Assembly (NCBI RefSeq): GCF_000204645.1
Contig: NC_015422.1
Location: 1,691,001-1,755,000, forward strand
From: Alicycliphilus denitrificans K601
Lineage (GTDB): Bacteria; Pseudomonadota; Gammaproteobacteria; Burkholderiales; Burkholderiaceae_C
Reading direction: 5' to 3'
DNA: 64,000 nucleotides
Shown: positions 34,773 to 43,788 of the stretch, in pieces
How the letters are laid out: every line of letters begins with the position of its first letter
Position numbering within the stretch: the first letter of the stretch is position 1
Position numbers and translations under genes: made by a program
Notes under the pieces: generated by a model
Seen by the model: only the letters and a program-made list of their open reading frames with translations
The model's database searches: none
Told to the model about the DNA's origin: nothing

Positions 34773-35366
34773 TCAGGGGTTGCGCAGCATGCGCTCCACC
34801 ATCAGCTGATAGAGCTTCGTCAGACGGGGCTGGGAAAGGCTGCCGTCCGGCCGGTACCAGTTGCTCACGCCGGTCAGCAGTGCCAGGATGGCCTTGGCCG
34901 TGATGCCCGGGTTCTCGATGGTCCACACGCCGAGCTTCTTGCCTTTGCTCAGGATCGCCGTCAGGTGCTTCTCATACTGCTTGCGCTTGGCTGCCACGCG
35001 CGCATATTGCTCTGGCGCGAGACTGCGCAGTTCCATGTTGCCGATGAACACCTCCTCCTTACGGGCCGTGTGCCATTGCACATGAAAGCTCACGAACTGC
35101 CGTAATGCCTCCTGCGGATCCGAGACACCGGCCATATGCGTCTCGAAGTCGGCCAGCAACTCGGTCATGATTTCGTCGAGCAGGTTGGCGAGGAATTCCT
35201 GCTTCTGCGGGATGTAGTTGTGCAATGAGCCCACGCGCAGCCCGACATCCGCCGCGAGGCCGCGCAGGTTCATCGCCTCATAGCCATGGCGATAGATGCG
35301 CTGTATGGCCGCCGCGCGAATGGCCTGCTTTGTATCGGCACCGCTTACGCCGGCAGGTCTAGCCAT
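34773..35366 (-). CDS. TetR-family regulator
   Basis: A 197-residue TetR protein with an N-terminal HTH (AIQRIYRHGYEAMNLRGLAA, about 20-39, then VGLRVGSLHNYIPQKQEFL) and a ligand-binding helical domain. It lies at the end of the acyl-CoA cluster on the opposite strand and probably controls it in response to an acyl-CoA. Candidate operators at 27149-27164 and 36313-36324 share ACGGAC. Confidence 0.85.
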   Translation of the reverse strand: MARPAGVSGADTKQAIRAAAIQRIYRHGYEAMNLRGLAADVGLRVGSLHNYIPQKQEFLANLLDEIMTELLADFETHMAGVSDPQEALRQFVSFHVQWHTARKEEVFIGNMELRSLAPEQYARVAAKRKQYEKHLTAILSKGKKLGVWTIENPGITAKAILALLTGVSNWYRPDGSLSQPRLTKLYQLMVERMLRNP

Positions 35367-35508
35367 GTCCGCGGTCCTCCATGGATGGGGCCCCGTGGAC
35401 CTCGTGTGCAGACCATTGCGGACCGAAGAAACAGAATTTGGTACTCGTCATGAGCCCAATGTTACTGAAGCCGGATGGCGGCTCAGCGGGTAGCCGCACA
35501 CGCGTATG

Positions 35509-36291
35509 TCAGGCGCGCCACGGGGGCGCTGCCTTGTTGAGGAAGGCATCAAGTCCGGCGATGGCTTCCTGCTGGTTCCATGCGTTGACAAGGGCCTCGA
35601 CTGCCAGTGCGGCGTTGCTCTCGTCGGATACCGGAGAAGCCATCTGGCGAAAGAGTGCCTTGGTCAGCCGTTGTGCGCCGGTGGCGGAGCACAGCAGCTC
35701 ATGCAGCAACGAATCCACGGCTTCTGCGGTGCCGCCGGGAGCCGCCACATGAGTGGCCAGACCCAGTTCCTTCGCTTCTTGCGCGTCGATCAGCGTTCCT
35801 GCCAATGCGAGGCGGTTGGCCCGGCGCACACCGAGTGCGGCAACCACATACGGCGAAATGGCGGCGGGCACGATCCCTAGCCTCGTTTCGCTCAGTGCAA
35901 ACTTCGCCCGACTGTCTGCAACGACGAAATCAGCACAGCACACCAAGCCAAAGCCGCCTCCCATGGCGGCTCCCTTGACTTCAGCTACAAGAGGCTGGGG
36001 CAGGGCATGCACCGATCCAAGCATGTCCGAGACGGCCTGTGCCCGCTCGCGTTTCAGCATCTGCGAAGCCGCCAGGGTTTCCTTCATCCACTCGATGTCG
36101 CCGCCCGCGCAGAAGTGACTGCCTGCGCCGCTGAGCACCACGACCCGTGTTTCGGGGTCCTTGGCAGCGTTTCTGAAGCTCTGGGAGATGGCTTGCATCA
36201 TCTCGGCGTCGAACGCATTCTTGGCTTCGGGGCGATTCAGCGTAATGCGCCGGACGCCGCCGGGCAGGCGGGTATCAATGACCAGTTGCAT
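35509..36291 (-). CDS. Enoyl-CoA hydratase, methylglutaconyl-CoA hydratase-like
   Basis: A 260-residue crotonase-fold enzyme. SHFCAGGDIEWMK (about 62-74) and KGAAMGGGFGLVCCADFVVA (about 106-125) with ALSETRLGIVPAAISPYVV match the methylglutaconyl/isohexenylglutaconyl hydratase branch (LiuC/AtuE-like). This fits a carboxylase-hydratase-lyase sequence with 28546-33143. I use the ATG at 36291 (MQLVIDT); the upstream in-frame ATG at 36345 would add 18 residues and overlap the operator and the IS remnant. Confidence 0.85.
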   Translation of the reverse strand: MQLVIDTRLPGGVRRITLNRPEAKNAFDAEMMQAISQSFRNAAKDPETRVVVLSGAGSHFCAGGDIEWMKETLAASQMLKRERAQAVSDMLGSVHALPQPLVAEVKGAAMGGGFGLVCCADFVVADSRAKFALSETRLGIVPAAISPYVVAALGVRRANRLALAGTLIDAQEAKELGLATHVAAPGGTAEAVDSLLHELLCSATGAQRLTKALFRQMASPVSDESNAALAVEALVNAWNQQEAIAGLDAFLNKAAPPWRA

Positions 36292-36312
36292 GTGGTCATG
36301 ATACATAAAATA

Positions 36313-36324
36313 ACGGACATCCGT
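36313..36324. promoter_or_regulatory. Candidate TetR operator before the hydratase gene
   Basis: ACGGACATCCGT is palindromic at 10 of 12 positions and lies 22 bases upstream of the hydratase start codon. It resembles the site at 27149-27164. Confidence 0.4.
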
Positions 36325-36328
36325 ACGA

Positions 36329-36524
36329 TTAATGGCGGATGGCATGCAGGGCTTGCTCCAGGGCTACGGGCACGAAGCCCGTTCGCATCCAGGTGCCAAC
36401 CTTCCCGCCGACGATGCGCCGCGAGAACACGTCGATGACCAAGACCGCGTGCAGCCAGCCCTGCCGGGTCGCGATATACGTGAAACTCGATGACCTGTTC
36501 TCCGCTGAATCTGCTCTTCTTCAT
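36329..36524 (-). pseudogene. IS3-family transposase remnant
   Basis: The fragment begins like an IS3-type OrfA (MKKSRFSGEQVIEF from 36524), then in another frame continues with the end of an OrfB DDE domain (YIATRQGWLHAVLVIDVFSR, later ALEQALHA) to a stop at 36329-36331. Most of both reading frames has been deleted, fusing the two ends; no terminal inverted repeats are evident. It is not functional. Confidence 0.75.
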
Positions 36525-36546
36525 GTCCGTCATTCTTCGGCGGTTG

Positions 36547-36586
36547 AAAAAGAAAAGGCCGCACGTTCTTGGAACTGTGCGGCCTT
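36547..36586 (-). terminator. Terminator of tRNA-Leu(CAA)
   Basis: A perfect 10-bp stem, AAGGCCGCAC (36555-36564) with GTGCGGCCTT (36577-36586); the loop has an inner GTTC/GAAC pair. On the minus strand it is followed by TTCTTTTTC. Confidence 0.9.
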
Positions 36587-36591
36587 GGATG

Positions 36592-36676
36592 TGGTGCCCG
36601 GGGCCGGAATCGAACCGGCACGCCTTGCGGCGGGGGATTTTGAGTCCCCTGCGTCTACCAATTTCACCACCCGGGC
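36592..36676 (-). tRNA. tRNA-Leu (anticodon CAA)
   Basis: An 85-base class II tRNA on the minus strand: acceptor GCCCGGG, D arm with GGTGAAATTGGTAGAC, anticodon loop CTCAAAA (CAA), a long variable arm, T arm with GCCGGTTCGATTCCGGC and encoded CCA at 36594-36592. It is intact and is not the integration target of the element, whose scar carries a TTAAAA loop. Confidence 0.95.
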
Positions 36677-36719
36677 GACGCAAAAAACGAAGTCGCAAAT
36701 TATGGCACAGTAGCGTCGT

Positions 36720-37625
36720 ATGAAAACCTATCCCACCATTGAAGACGCCATCGGGCGCACGCCGCTGGTCGTATTGCAGCGCATCGGGGCGCAGGACAAC
36801 GCGGCGCGCGGCAACGTCATCCTGGGCAAGCTGGAGGGCAACAACCCCGCGGGTTCGGTCAAGGACAGGCCGGCCGTGTCGATGATCCGGCGCGCCGAGG
36901 AGCGCGGCGAGATCAGGCCCGGCGATACGCTGATCGAGGCCACCTCGGGTAACACCGGCATCGCGCTGGCGATGGCTGCGGCCATCAGGGGCTACCGCAT
37001 GGTGCTGATCATGCCCGAGGACCTGTCGGTGGAGCGCGCACAGACCATGAAGGCCTTCGGCGCTGAGCTCATCCTCACGCCCAAGAGCGGGGGCATGGAA
37101 TATGCGCGTGACCTGGCCGAGCAGATGGTCGCGCAGGGCAAGGGCGTGGTGCTGGACCAGTTCGCCAACCCCGACAACCCGCGCATCCACTACGAGACCA
37201 CGGGCCCCGAGATCTGGGAGCAGACCGAGGGGCGCGTCACGCACTTCGTGAGCGCCATGGGCACCACGGGCACGATCACCGGCGTGTCGCGCTTCCTGCG
37301 CGAGAAGAACCCGGGCGTGCGCATCATCGGCGCGCAGCCCTGCGAGGGCTCGCGCATCCCGGGCATCCGCAAGTGGCCCGAGGAGTACCAGCCCAGGATC
37401 TACGACCCGCAGATGGTGGACGAGCTGGTGCTGGTGCACCAGGACGACGCCGAGGACATGGCCCGGCGCCTTGCGCGCGAGGAGGGCATTTTCGGCGGCA
37501 TCTCCGCGGCCGGCGCGTGCTGGGTGGCGCAGCGGATCGCCGAGCGCGAGCAGAACGCGACGATCGTCTTCGTGGTCTGCGACCGGGGCGACCGCTACCT
37601 GTCCACCGGCGTCTTCCCCGCCTGA
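36720..37625 (+). CDS. cysM: Cysteine synthase B
   Basis: A 301-residue PLP-dependent O-acetylserine (thiol)-lyase of the CysM type, making cysteine from sulfide or thiosulfate. K48 in NNPAGSVKDRPA binds PLP; TSGNTG (75-80) is the substrate loop and MGTTGTITG binds the PLP phosphate. PCEGSRIPGIRKWPEEYQP is the CysM-type lid region. It starts 44 bases from the tRNA-Leu gene, on the other strand. Confidence 0.95.
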   Translation: MKTYPTIEDAIGRTPLVVLQRIGAQDNAARGNVILGKLEGNNPAGSVKDRPAVSMIRRAEERGEIRPGDTLIEATSGNTGIALAMAAAIRGYRMVLIMPEDLSVERAQTMKAFGAELILTPKSGGMEYARDLAEQMVAQGKGVVLDQFANPDNPRIHYETTGPEIWEQTEGRVTHFVSAMGTTGTITGVSRFLREKNPGVRIIGAQPCEGSRIPGIRKWPEEYQPRIYDPQMVDELVLVHQDDAEDMARRLAREEGIFGGISAAGACWVAQRIAEREQNATIVFVVCDRGDRYLSTGVFPA

Positions 37626-37630
37626 CCGCC

Positions 37631-38194
37631 ATGCGCTACGAAACCCGCTTCTGCCCCCACTGCGCCACGCCGCTCGAATTCATCACGCTGCTGGAAGACA
37701 GCGGCGACAAGGAACGCCTGCGCTGCGGCGCCTGCGGCTGGACGCACTGGAACAACCCCACGCCGGTGCTGGCCGCCATCGTGGAGGTCGATGGCCGCGT
37801 GCTGCTGGCGCGCAACGCGCTGTGGCCGCCCAAGATGTTCGCGCTGATCACCGGCTTCATGGAGGCGGGCGAGTCGCCCGAGGAGGGCATCGCGCGCGAG
37901 GTCAAGGAGGAGACCAACCTCGACGCGCGCGCCGTCAAGCTCGTGGGCGCGTACGAGTTCCTGCGCATGAACCAGGTCATCATCGCCTACCACGTGCAGG
38001 CCGAGGGCGAGGTGCGCCTGTCGCCCGAGCTGGTGGACCACCGTTTCTATGAGCTGGGCGAGCTCAAGTGCTGGCCCGCCGGCACGGGCTATGCACTGGC
38101 CGACTGGCTGCGCTCGCGCGGGCACGAGCCGGTGTTCTTCACGGACGAGGAAAACGCGGAGCGCCGCCGCGGGCTCGACGCGCCGAAGGATTAG
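37631..38194 (+). CDS. NUDIX hydrolase with zinc ribbon
   Basis: A 187-residue NUDIX protein with an N-terminal zinc ribbon (C8, C11, C32, C35) and a complete NUDIX box GFMEAGESPEEGIAREVKEE (75-94). The layout recalls the second half of NudC NADH pyrophosphatase, but it is shorter and lacks the N-terminal NudC domain, so the substrate is uncertain. It starts five bases after cysM and the next gene follows after five bases. Confidence 0.87.
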   Translation: MRYETRFCPHCATPLEFITLLEDSGDKERLRCGACGWTHWNNPTPVLAAIVEVDGRVLLARNALWPPKMFALITGFMEAGESPEEGIAREVKEETNLDARAVKLVGAYEFLRMNQVIIAYHVQAEGEVRLSPELVDHRFYELGELKCWPAGTGYALADWLRSRGHEPVFFTDEENAERRRGLDAPKD

Positions 38195-38199
38195 CAAGC

Positions 38200-38427
38200 A
38201 TGGACATCCACAAGGAAATCGACACCCGGGGCCTGAACTGCCCCCTGCCCATCCTCAAGGCCAAGAAGGCCCTGGCCGACATGGAAAGCGGCCAGCTGCT
38301 CAGAGTGGTGGCCACCGACAGCGGCTCGCTGCGCGACTTCCAGGCGTTCGCCAAGCAGACGGGCAACGAGCTGGTCGAGCAGCAGACCATGGGCGATGAG
38401 TACATCCACGTGCTGCGCCGGCGCTGA
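38200..38427 (+). CDS. TusA/SirA-family sulfur carrier-like protein
   Basis: A 75-residue SirA-like protein with the signature DTRGLNCPLPILKAKKAL, in which C14 is the persulfide-carrying Cys. TusA relays sulfur for tRNA 2-thiouridine; other members act in sulfur metabolism. Its place after cysM fits a sulfur role. It lies five bases downstream of the NUDIX gene. Confidence 0.88.
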   Translation: MDIHKEIDTRGLNCPLPILKAKKALADMESGQLLRVVATDSGSLRDFQAFAKQTGNELVEQQTMGDEYIHVLRRR

Positions 38428-38486
38428 GCAGCAGATGGGCCTCCAACGCTTGCTGGGCAAGCGCTGGCAGCTATCGAAACAATGGC

Positions 38487-38509
38487 GCGATGCGATGCGA
38501 TGCGATGCG
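38487..38509. repeat. GCGAT tandem repeat
   Basis: Four GCGAT units and a partial fifth lie between the tusA-like and galU stop codons. The array could vary in length by slipped-strand replication but affects no reading frame. Confidence 0.8.
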
Positions 38510-38517
38510 GGCGGGCG

Positions 38518-39402
38518 TTACAGCTCCAGTGAGCGCAGGTAGTCGCGGAACTGCGCGCCCACCTGCGGGTGCTTCAGGGCAAGCTCGACCGTGGCCTCCA
38601 GGAAGCCTTCCTTGCTACCGCAATCGTAGCGCTTGCCGCTGTATTGGTACGCGTAGACGGTCTCCTGCTGCATCAGGCGCGCGATGGCGTCGGTGAGCTG
38701 GATCTCGCCGCCCACGCCGCGCGGCTGGTTGCGGATCTCCTCGAAGATGCGCGGGGTGAGCACGTAGCGGCCGGCCACGCCCATGCGCGAGGGGGCGACC
38801 TCGGGCGCGGGCTTCTCCACGATCTCGTCCACGCGCATCAGGGCGCCGCCGGCGGCCTCGCCCTTCACGATGCCGTAGCGGCGCGTGTGCTCCTGCGGCA
38901 CCTCCTGCACAGCCAGCAGGGAGCGGCCCTGCTTGGCGAACGCGGCGGTCATCTGCGCCATCACGCCGGGGCCGCCGTCCTCACCCACCATCAGGTCGTC
39001 GGCCAGCAGCACGGCGAAGGGCTCGTCGCCGACCAGGGGCTCGGCGCACAGCACGGCGTGGCCCAGGCCCAGGCTGCGCGGCTGGCGCACGAACAGGCAG
39101 TTCATGTCGGCCGGGGCGATGCTGCGCACCAACTCCAGCATTTCCTTCTTGCCGGCCTGCTCCAGCTCGTTTTCGAGTTCGTAGGCGGTGTCGAAGTGGT
39201 CCTCGATGGCGCGCTTGCTGCGGCCGGTGACGAACACCATGTCGCGTATCCCCGCCTCGTAGGCTTCTTCGACGGCGTACTGGATCAGCGGTTTGTCGAC
39301 CACCGGCAGCATTTCCTTGGGGCTGGCCTTGGTGGCGGGCAAGAAGCGCGTGCCCAGGCCGGCAACGGGGAAGACGGCCTTGCGGATGGGGGAGGTGGTC
39401 AT
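38518..39402 (-). CDS. galU: UTP-glucose-1-phosphate uridylyltransferase
   Basis: A 294-residue GalU making UDP-glucose for polysaccharides and envelope sugars. The nucleotide-binding start [20 protein letters not shown] and [17 protein letters not shown] are diagnostic; [10 protein letters not shown] holds the metal-binding Asp and FGEC-like and IVEKP segments follow. Length matches E. coli GalU. Confidence 0.95.
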   Translation of the reverse strand: MTTSPIRKAVFPVAGLGTRFLPATKASPKEMLPVVDKPLIQYAVEEAYEAGIRDMVFVTGRSKRAIEDHFDTAYELENELEQAGKKEMLELVRSIAPADMNCLFVRQPRSLGLGHAVLCAEPLVGDEPFAVLLADDLMVGEDGGPGVMAQMTAAFAKQGRSLLAVQEVPQEHTRRYGIVKGEAAGGALMRVDEIVEKPAPEVAPSRMGVAGRYVLTPRIFEEIRNQPRGVGGEIQLTDAIARLMQQETVYAYQYSGKRYDCGSKEGFLEATVELALKHPQVGAQFRDYLRSLEL

Positions 39403-39509
39403 GGTCGCTCCAAATAAGTGAGTGCTTTGCGCTTGTTCAGCAAGGATTCCATATGGTTTTCATGCTGAAAACGTTTACTGGCAAGCGGTGATAGCTCTTG
39501 TTTTTGATG

Positions 39510-42380
39510 TCAACCCAGGCGGGCGAGCTGCTCCTGGATGCGCGAAAGCGTGGCGCCGAAGTCGGCCACGCGCTTTTTCTCCTGCTCGATGACGGCGGGC
39601 GGCGCCTTGGCGACGAAGGCCTCGTTGCCCAGTTTGCCGTTGGCCTTGGCGATCTCGCCCGCGAGGCGCGCGGCTTCCTTGGACAGGCGGGCCTTTTCGG
39701 CGGCCACGTCGATCTCGACGAACAGCGCCAGGCGGGCGCTGCCGACCACGTTGACGGGCGCGGCCTGCGCGGCGGCGGCCCAGGCGGGCGCGTCGTCGAA
39801 CACCTTGACCTCGCTGAGCTTGGCCAGGTTTTGCAGCACCGCCGCATTGGCGCGCAGGAAGGCGGCGTCCTCGGCCGTGTCGGCCATGGCCAGCAGCGGC
39901 AGGCGCTGGGCGGGGGATACGCCCATCTCGCCGCGCAGTGTGCGGCAGGCGTCCACCATCTGCTGCAGGCGCGCCACGTAGGCTTCGGCCGCTTCGTCGA
40001 TCTTGGCGGGCTGGGCCTGCGGGTAGGCGGCAATCGCGATCGACGCGCCCGGCAGGCCGGCGATGGGCGCGACCACCTGCCACAGCGCCTCGGTCACGAA
40101 GGGGATGATGGGGTGGGCCAGGCGCAGGATGGCTTCGAGCACGCGGATCAGCGTGCGGCGCGTGGCGCGCTGCCTGGCCTCGGTGCCGGTCTGGATCTGC
40201 ACCTTGGCGATCTCCAGGTACCAGTCGCAGAACGCGTTCCAGACGAAGTCGTAGATCTGGTTGGCGACGTTGTCCAGGCGGTATTCGGCGAAGCCCTTGG
40301 CCACCTCGGCCTCGACCTTCTGCAGGCGCGAGACGATCCAGCGGTCGGCCTGGCTGAAATCGAGGTAGCTCTCCGTGCAGCCCTGGGTGGCGTCCAGCCC
40401 GCAGTCGAAGCCCTCGCAGTTCATCAGCACGAAGCGGCTGGCGTTCCACAGCTTGTTGCAGAAGTTACGGTAGCCCTCGCAGCGCTTGCTGTCGAAGTTG
40501 ATGCTGCGGCCCAGGCTGGCGAGCGCGGCGAAGGTCAGGCGCAGCGCGTCGGCGCCGTAGGCGGGGATGCCGTCGGGGAATTCCTTTTGCGTGTTCTTGC
40601 GCACGGTGGGGGCCGTTTCGGGGCGGCGCAGGCCCTGGGTGCGTTTGTCCAGCAGGGGCTCCAGCGCGATGCCGTCGATCAGGTCCACCGGGTCGAGCAC
40701 GTTGCCCTCGGACTTGCTCATCTTCTTGCCGTGCGCGTCCAGCACCAGGCCGTGGATGTAGACGTGCCTGAACGGCACGCGGCCCGTGAAGTGCGTGGTC
40801 ATCATGATCATCCGGGCGACCCAGAAGAAGATGATGTCGTAGCCCGTGACCAGCACCGAGGAGGGCAGATAGAGGTTGTAGTCGTCGGTGGCCGATTCGC
40901 CCTGGTCCGGCCAGCCCATGGTGCTGAAGGGCACGAGCGCCGACGAGTACCAGGTGTCGAGCACGTCTTCGTCGCGCCTGAGCGGCCTGCCCGGCGCCTG
41001 GGCCTGCGCTTCGGCCTCGCTACGCGCCACGTACACGTTGCCGTCCTCGTCGTACCACGCGGGGATCTGGTGGCCCCACCAGAGCTGGCGGCTGATGCAC
41101 CAGTCCTGGATGTTGTTCATCCACTGGTTGTAGGTGTTGACCCAGTTCTCGGGCACGAAGCTCACCTGGCCGCCGGCGACCGCGTCGATGGCCTTCTGCG
41201 CGATGCTCTTGCCCGTGGCGTCGCCCTGGCCCGCCTTGTTCATCGCCACGAACCACTGGTCGGTCAGCATGGGTTCGATGACCTGGCCGGTGCGCGTGCA
41301 GATGGGCACCATGAGTTTGTGCTTCTTGGTCTCGACCAGCAGGCCCAGCGCCTCCAGGTCGGCCACGACGGCCTTGCGCGCGGCGAAGCGGTCCATGCCG
41401 CGGTACTTCTGCGGGGCGTTGTCGTTGATGGTGGCCGCGAGCGTCAGCACGCAAATCATCGGCAATTGGTGGCGCTGGCCCACGGCGTAGTCGTTCTGGT
41501 CGTGCGCGGGCGTGACCTTGACGACGCCGGTGCCGAATTCCTTGTCCACGTAGGCGTCGGCAATCACCGGGATCTCGCGGTCGCACAGCGGCAGTTTCAC
41601 GCTCTTGCCGATCAGGTGCCGGTAGCGCTCGTCCTCGGGGTGCACCATCACGGCCACGTCGCCCAGCATGGTCTCGGGCCGCGTGGTGGCCACGACGAGC
41701 TGGCCCGAGCCGTCGGCGAGCGGGTACGCGATGTGCCAGAGCGAGCCGTCCTTCTCCTCGTTCTCCACCTCCAGGTCGGACACGGCCGACTGCAGCACCG
41801 GGTCCCAGTTGACCAGGCGCTTGCCGCGGTAGATCAGGCCCTGCTCGTAGAGCTTGACGAAGGTCTCGGTCACCACCCTGGAGAGCTTGTCGTCCATGGT
41901 GAAGTACTCGCGGCTCCAGTCCACCGTGTCGCCCAGGCGGCGCATCTGCGTGGTGATGGTGTTGCCGCTCTTCTCCTTCCACTCCCACACCTTCTCCACG
42001 AACCCGGGGCGGCCCAGGTCGTGGCGGCTCGCGCCCTGTTCCTGCAGCTGGCGCTCCACGACGATCTGCGTGGCGATGCCCGCGTGGTCGGTGCCCGGCA
42101 CCCAGACCGTGTTGTGCCCCAGCATGCGGTGGTAGCGCGTCAAGCTGTCCATGATGGTCTGGTTGAACGCATGGCCCATGTGCAGCGTGCCGGTCACGTT
42201 GGGCGGGGGCAGCTGGATGGCGAAGGCGGGCGCACCCGCGTCGGCCTGGCCCGTGCCGCGCGCCCCGGCGCGGCCGTAGCCGCGCCTCTCCCATTCGGGG
42301 CCCCAATGCGCCTCCAGCGCGGCGGGTTCGAAGGACTTGGACAGGGATTGCAGGCCGGGTTGTGCTGGGGTGTCGCTCAT
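39510..42380 (-). CDS. valS: Valine-tRNA ligase
   Basis: A 956-residue class Ia aminoacyl-tRNA synthetase. The HIGH-type motif is in [16 protein letters not shown] (about 58-73) and the KMSKS motif in KKMSKSEGN; the CP1 editing domain lies between ([19 protein letters not shown]), and a C-terminal coiled coil ends the protein ([20 protein letters not shown]). I place the start at ATG 42380 (MSDTPAQ), but it has no ribosome site because a terminator hairpin ends seven bases upstream; in-frame ATGs at 42422 and within the hairpin are alternatives. Confidence 0.95.
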   Translation of the reverse strand: MSDTPAQPGLQSLSKSFEPAALEAHWGPEWERRGYGRAGARGTGQADAGAPAFAIQLPPPNVTGTLHMGHAFNQTIMDSLTRYHRMLGHNTVWVPGTDHAGIATQIVVERQLQEQGASRHDLGRPGFVEKVWEWKEKSGNTITTQMRRLGDTVDWSREYFTMDDKLSRVVTETFVKLYEQGLIYRGKRLVNWDPVLQSAVSDLEVENEEKDGSLWHIAYPLADGSGQLVVATTRPETMLGDVAVMVHPEDERYRHLIGKSVKLPLCDREIPVIADAYVDKEFGTGVVKVTPAHDQNDYAVGQRHQLPMICVLTLAATINDNAPQKYRGMDRFAARKAVVADLEALGLLVETKKHKLMVPICTRTGQVIEPMLTDQWFVAMNKAGQGDATGKSIAQKAIDAVAGGQVSFVPENWVNTYNQWMNNIQDWCISRQLWWGHQIPAWYDEDGNVYVARSEAEAQAQAPGRPLRRDEDVLDTWYSSALVPFSTMGWPDQGESATDDYNLYLPSSVLVTGYDIIFFWVARMIMMTTHFTGRVPFRHVYIHGLVLDAHGKKMSKSEGNVLDPVDLIDGIALEPLLDKRTQGLRRPETAPTVRKNTQKEFPDGIPAYGADALRLTFAALASLGRSINFDSKRCEGYRNFCNKLWNASRFVLMNCEGFDCGLDATQGCTESYLDFSQADRWIVSRLQKVEAEVAKGFAEYRLDNVANQIYDFVWNAFCDWYLEIAKVQIQTGTEARQRATRRTLIRVLEAILRLAHPIIPFVTEALWQVVAPIAGLPGASIAIAAYPQAQPAKIDEAAEAYVARLQQMVDACRTLRGEMGVSPAQRLPLLAMADTAEDAAFLRANAAVLQNLAKLSEVKVFDDAPAWAAAAQAAPVNVVGSARLALFVEIDVAAEKARLSKEAARLAGEIAKANGKLGNEAFVAKAPPAVIEQEKKRVADFGATLSRIQEQLARLG

Positions 42381-42386
42381 GGCAAT

Positions 42387-42413
42387 GAAAAACGGCATCC
42401 CGTGGGATGCCGT
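42387..42413 (-). terminator. Terminator-like hairpin in the valS leader
   Basis: ACGGCATCCC (42392-42401) and GGGATGCCGT (42404-42413) form a perfect 10-bp stem with a two-base loop; on the minus strand it is followed by TTTTTC (42391-42386 area), only seven bases before the valS start codon. It either ends the upstream transcript or acts as an attenuator. Confidence 0.75.
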
Positions 42414-42460
42414 CATAGGCAAGGGTTCGGAGGATGGGTGATTTTATTCCGTTACCGCCA

Positions 42461-42526
42461 TGATTCAAAATCGATAGCTGCTGGCGAATGATAGTCAAGC
42501 GCTGCGGCTGTTTTTGAGGATCATGC
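42461..42526. repeat. Dispersed palindromic repeat, most complete copy
   Basis: ATGATTCAAAA at the left mirrors TTTTTGAGGATCAT at the right, with ATAGCTGCTGGCG and CAAGCGCTGCGGCTG between. Similar cores (ATAGCT with CAAGCGC) are found near 38443, 39476, 49867 and 61565. I recognise this style of intergenic repeat from Comamonadaceae genomes. Confidence 0.6.
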
Positions 42527-42543
42527 GGGTGACACGAACTTGG

Positions 42544-43149
42544 TCAATCGATGCCGGCCAGCCGCGCATCCTCGCGCCGCACCAGCCGCCAGGCCGCATG
42601 CGCGAGCCAGGCCAGCGCCAGCAGGGCCGCCACGGCGATGAGCCAGCGGCCCAGGCGCTCCTGGTCGTCGAGCAGATAGGCGTTGCACAGGCGCAGGGGC
42701 GAGTCGATATAGAGCTGTCCCACGACGACCATCATGGGTAGCTGCATGCCCAGGAAGAAGCACTGCACCACCAGCCCCGCCGGCCCCCAGGACAGGCGGA
42801 TCGCCGCGCCCGCGAGCAGCAGCGCCGCGCATTTGGCGGCCTCCGTGCCCGCGTCCTGCAGCGCGAGGTCGAGCACGCGCGGCACCATGAGCACCGACAG
42901 CGCCACGCCCACGCCCACCAGCCCGGCGATGCCGTGGGCGTTCCAGCGCGCGATGCCGCCGCGCGCGCGCGGCGGCAGGGCGGCGGCAAGCAGGGCGCCG
43001 GCCAGCATCCACGGCGGGAACTGCAGCAGCATGTGGCGCCACATGCTTGCCTCCAGCCACTGGCGCAGCGGGGGGCTGGCCAGCAGCGCGGCCAGCAGCA
43101 GGCCGGCCAGGCCCTGGCGCGCGGGCGTGCACCAGGCGGGCGGCCTCAC
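42544..43149 (-). CDS. Membrane protein of the cytochrome oxidase locus
   Basis: A 201-residue protein with about six hydrophobic helices (for example LAGLLLAALLASPP, PPWMLAGALLAAAL, LVGVGVALSVLMVP). It ends the oxidase locus and starts with GTG at 43149, overlapping the SCO stop by two bases, so it is co-translated. I do not recognise the family; a role in oxidase assembly is possible from context. Few polar residues in the helices suggest it does not bind heme. Confidence 0.6.
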   Translation of the reverse strand: MRPPAWCTPARQGLAGLLLAALLASPPLRQWLEASMWRHMLLQFPPWMLAGALLAAALPPRARGGIARWNAHGIAGLVGVGVALSVLMVPRVLDLALQDAGTEAAKCAALLLAGAAIRLSWGPAGLVVQCFFLGMQLPMMVVVGQLYIDSPLRLCNAYLLDDQERLGRWLIAVAALLALAWLAHAAWRLVRREDARLAGID

Positions 43150-43781
43150 CGCGGCCTCCGCGCGAGGTGGCGGGCGTAGTCCAGCGCCAGCTGCTGCTCG
43201 GCAATGTCGAAGACGCGCACCATGCGGCCCCGGGCGTCGAACACCAGCAGCGCGGCGTTGTGCTCGTAGTCGCCCCGGCCGTCGGGCACGACGACCACGC
43301 CCAGGCGGCGCAGCAGTGCTTGCTGCTGCGCGCCGTCCGGCACGCGCACGAAGCGCCACAGGGCCGGGTCGGCGCGCAGGCCGCGGGCATAGGCCTGCAG
43401 CGCGGCGGGGTCGTCGCGCGCGCCGTCGAAGCTGATGGACAGCAGCCGCACGCCCGATGCCTCGCCTTTCGACTGGTCGGCCTGCAGGGCGGCCTGCAGC
43501 TGCTGGAAGCTGCTGCCGAGCGACAGGCACACGGTCTCGCAATGGGTGTAGAAGAAGTCCACCACCGTGGCGCCGCCGCCCGCGGCCAGCAGCGCGGGCA
43601 GGTCGGGCGCCGCGACGCCCGGGCCCTGAACGGCCACGGGCGGCGCCTGGACGGGGCGCAGCGCCACCTCCAGGCGGCGCGCGCCCTCGTCGGTCCAGAC
43701 CTGGAAGTCGTATGTCAGCCAGCGCGCCGCGGCAAGGCCGCACAGCACCAGCACGGCGCTCAGCAGGGCGGTGCGCAGCAT
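43146..43781 (-). CDS. SCO1/SenC-family copper chaperone
   Basis: A 211-residue thioredoxin-fold protein with an N-terminal membrane anchor. THCETVC supplies C81 and C85 and YEHNAALLVFD supplies H174, the Cys2-His copper site of SCO proteins. It should deliver copper to the oxidase encoded upstream on the same strand. Start ATG 43781 lies seven bases after the cytochrome c gene. Confidence 0.87.
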   Translation of the reverse strand: MLRTALLSAVLVLCGLAAARWLTYDFQVWTDEGARRLEVALRPVQAPPVAVQGPGVAAPDLPALLAAGGGATVVDFFYTHCETVCLSLGSSFQQLQAALQADQSKGEASGVRLLSISFDGARDDPAALQAYARGLRADPALWRFVRVPDGAQQQALLRRLGVVVVPDGRGDYEHNAALLVFDARGRMVRVFDIAEQQLALDYARHLARRPR

Positions 43782-43788
43782 CGCTGGC

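Noticed and set aside
38487..38509. GCGAT array as phase-variation switch
   Set aside because: It lies between two stop codons of convergent genes and touches no promoter or frame.
39498..42491. A 997-codon plus-strand frame
   Set aside because: Antisense of valS, with low-complexity His/Val/Gly-rich translation and no family match.
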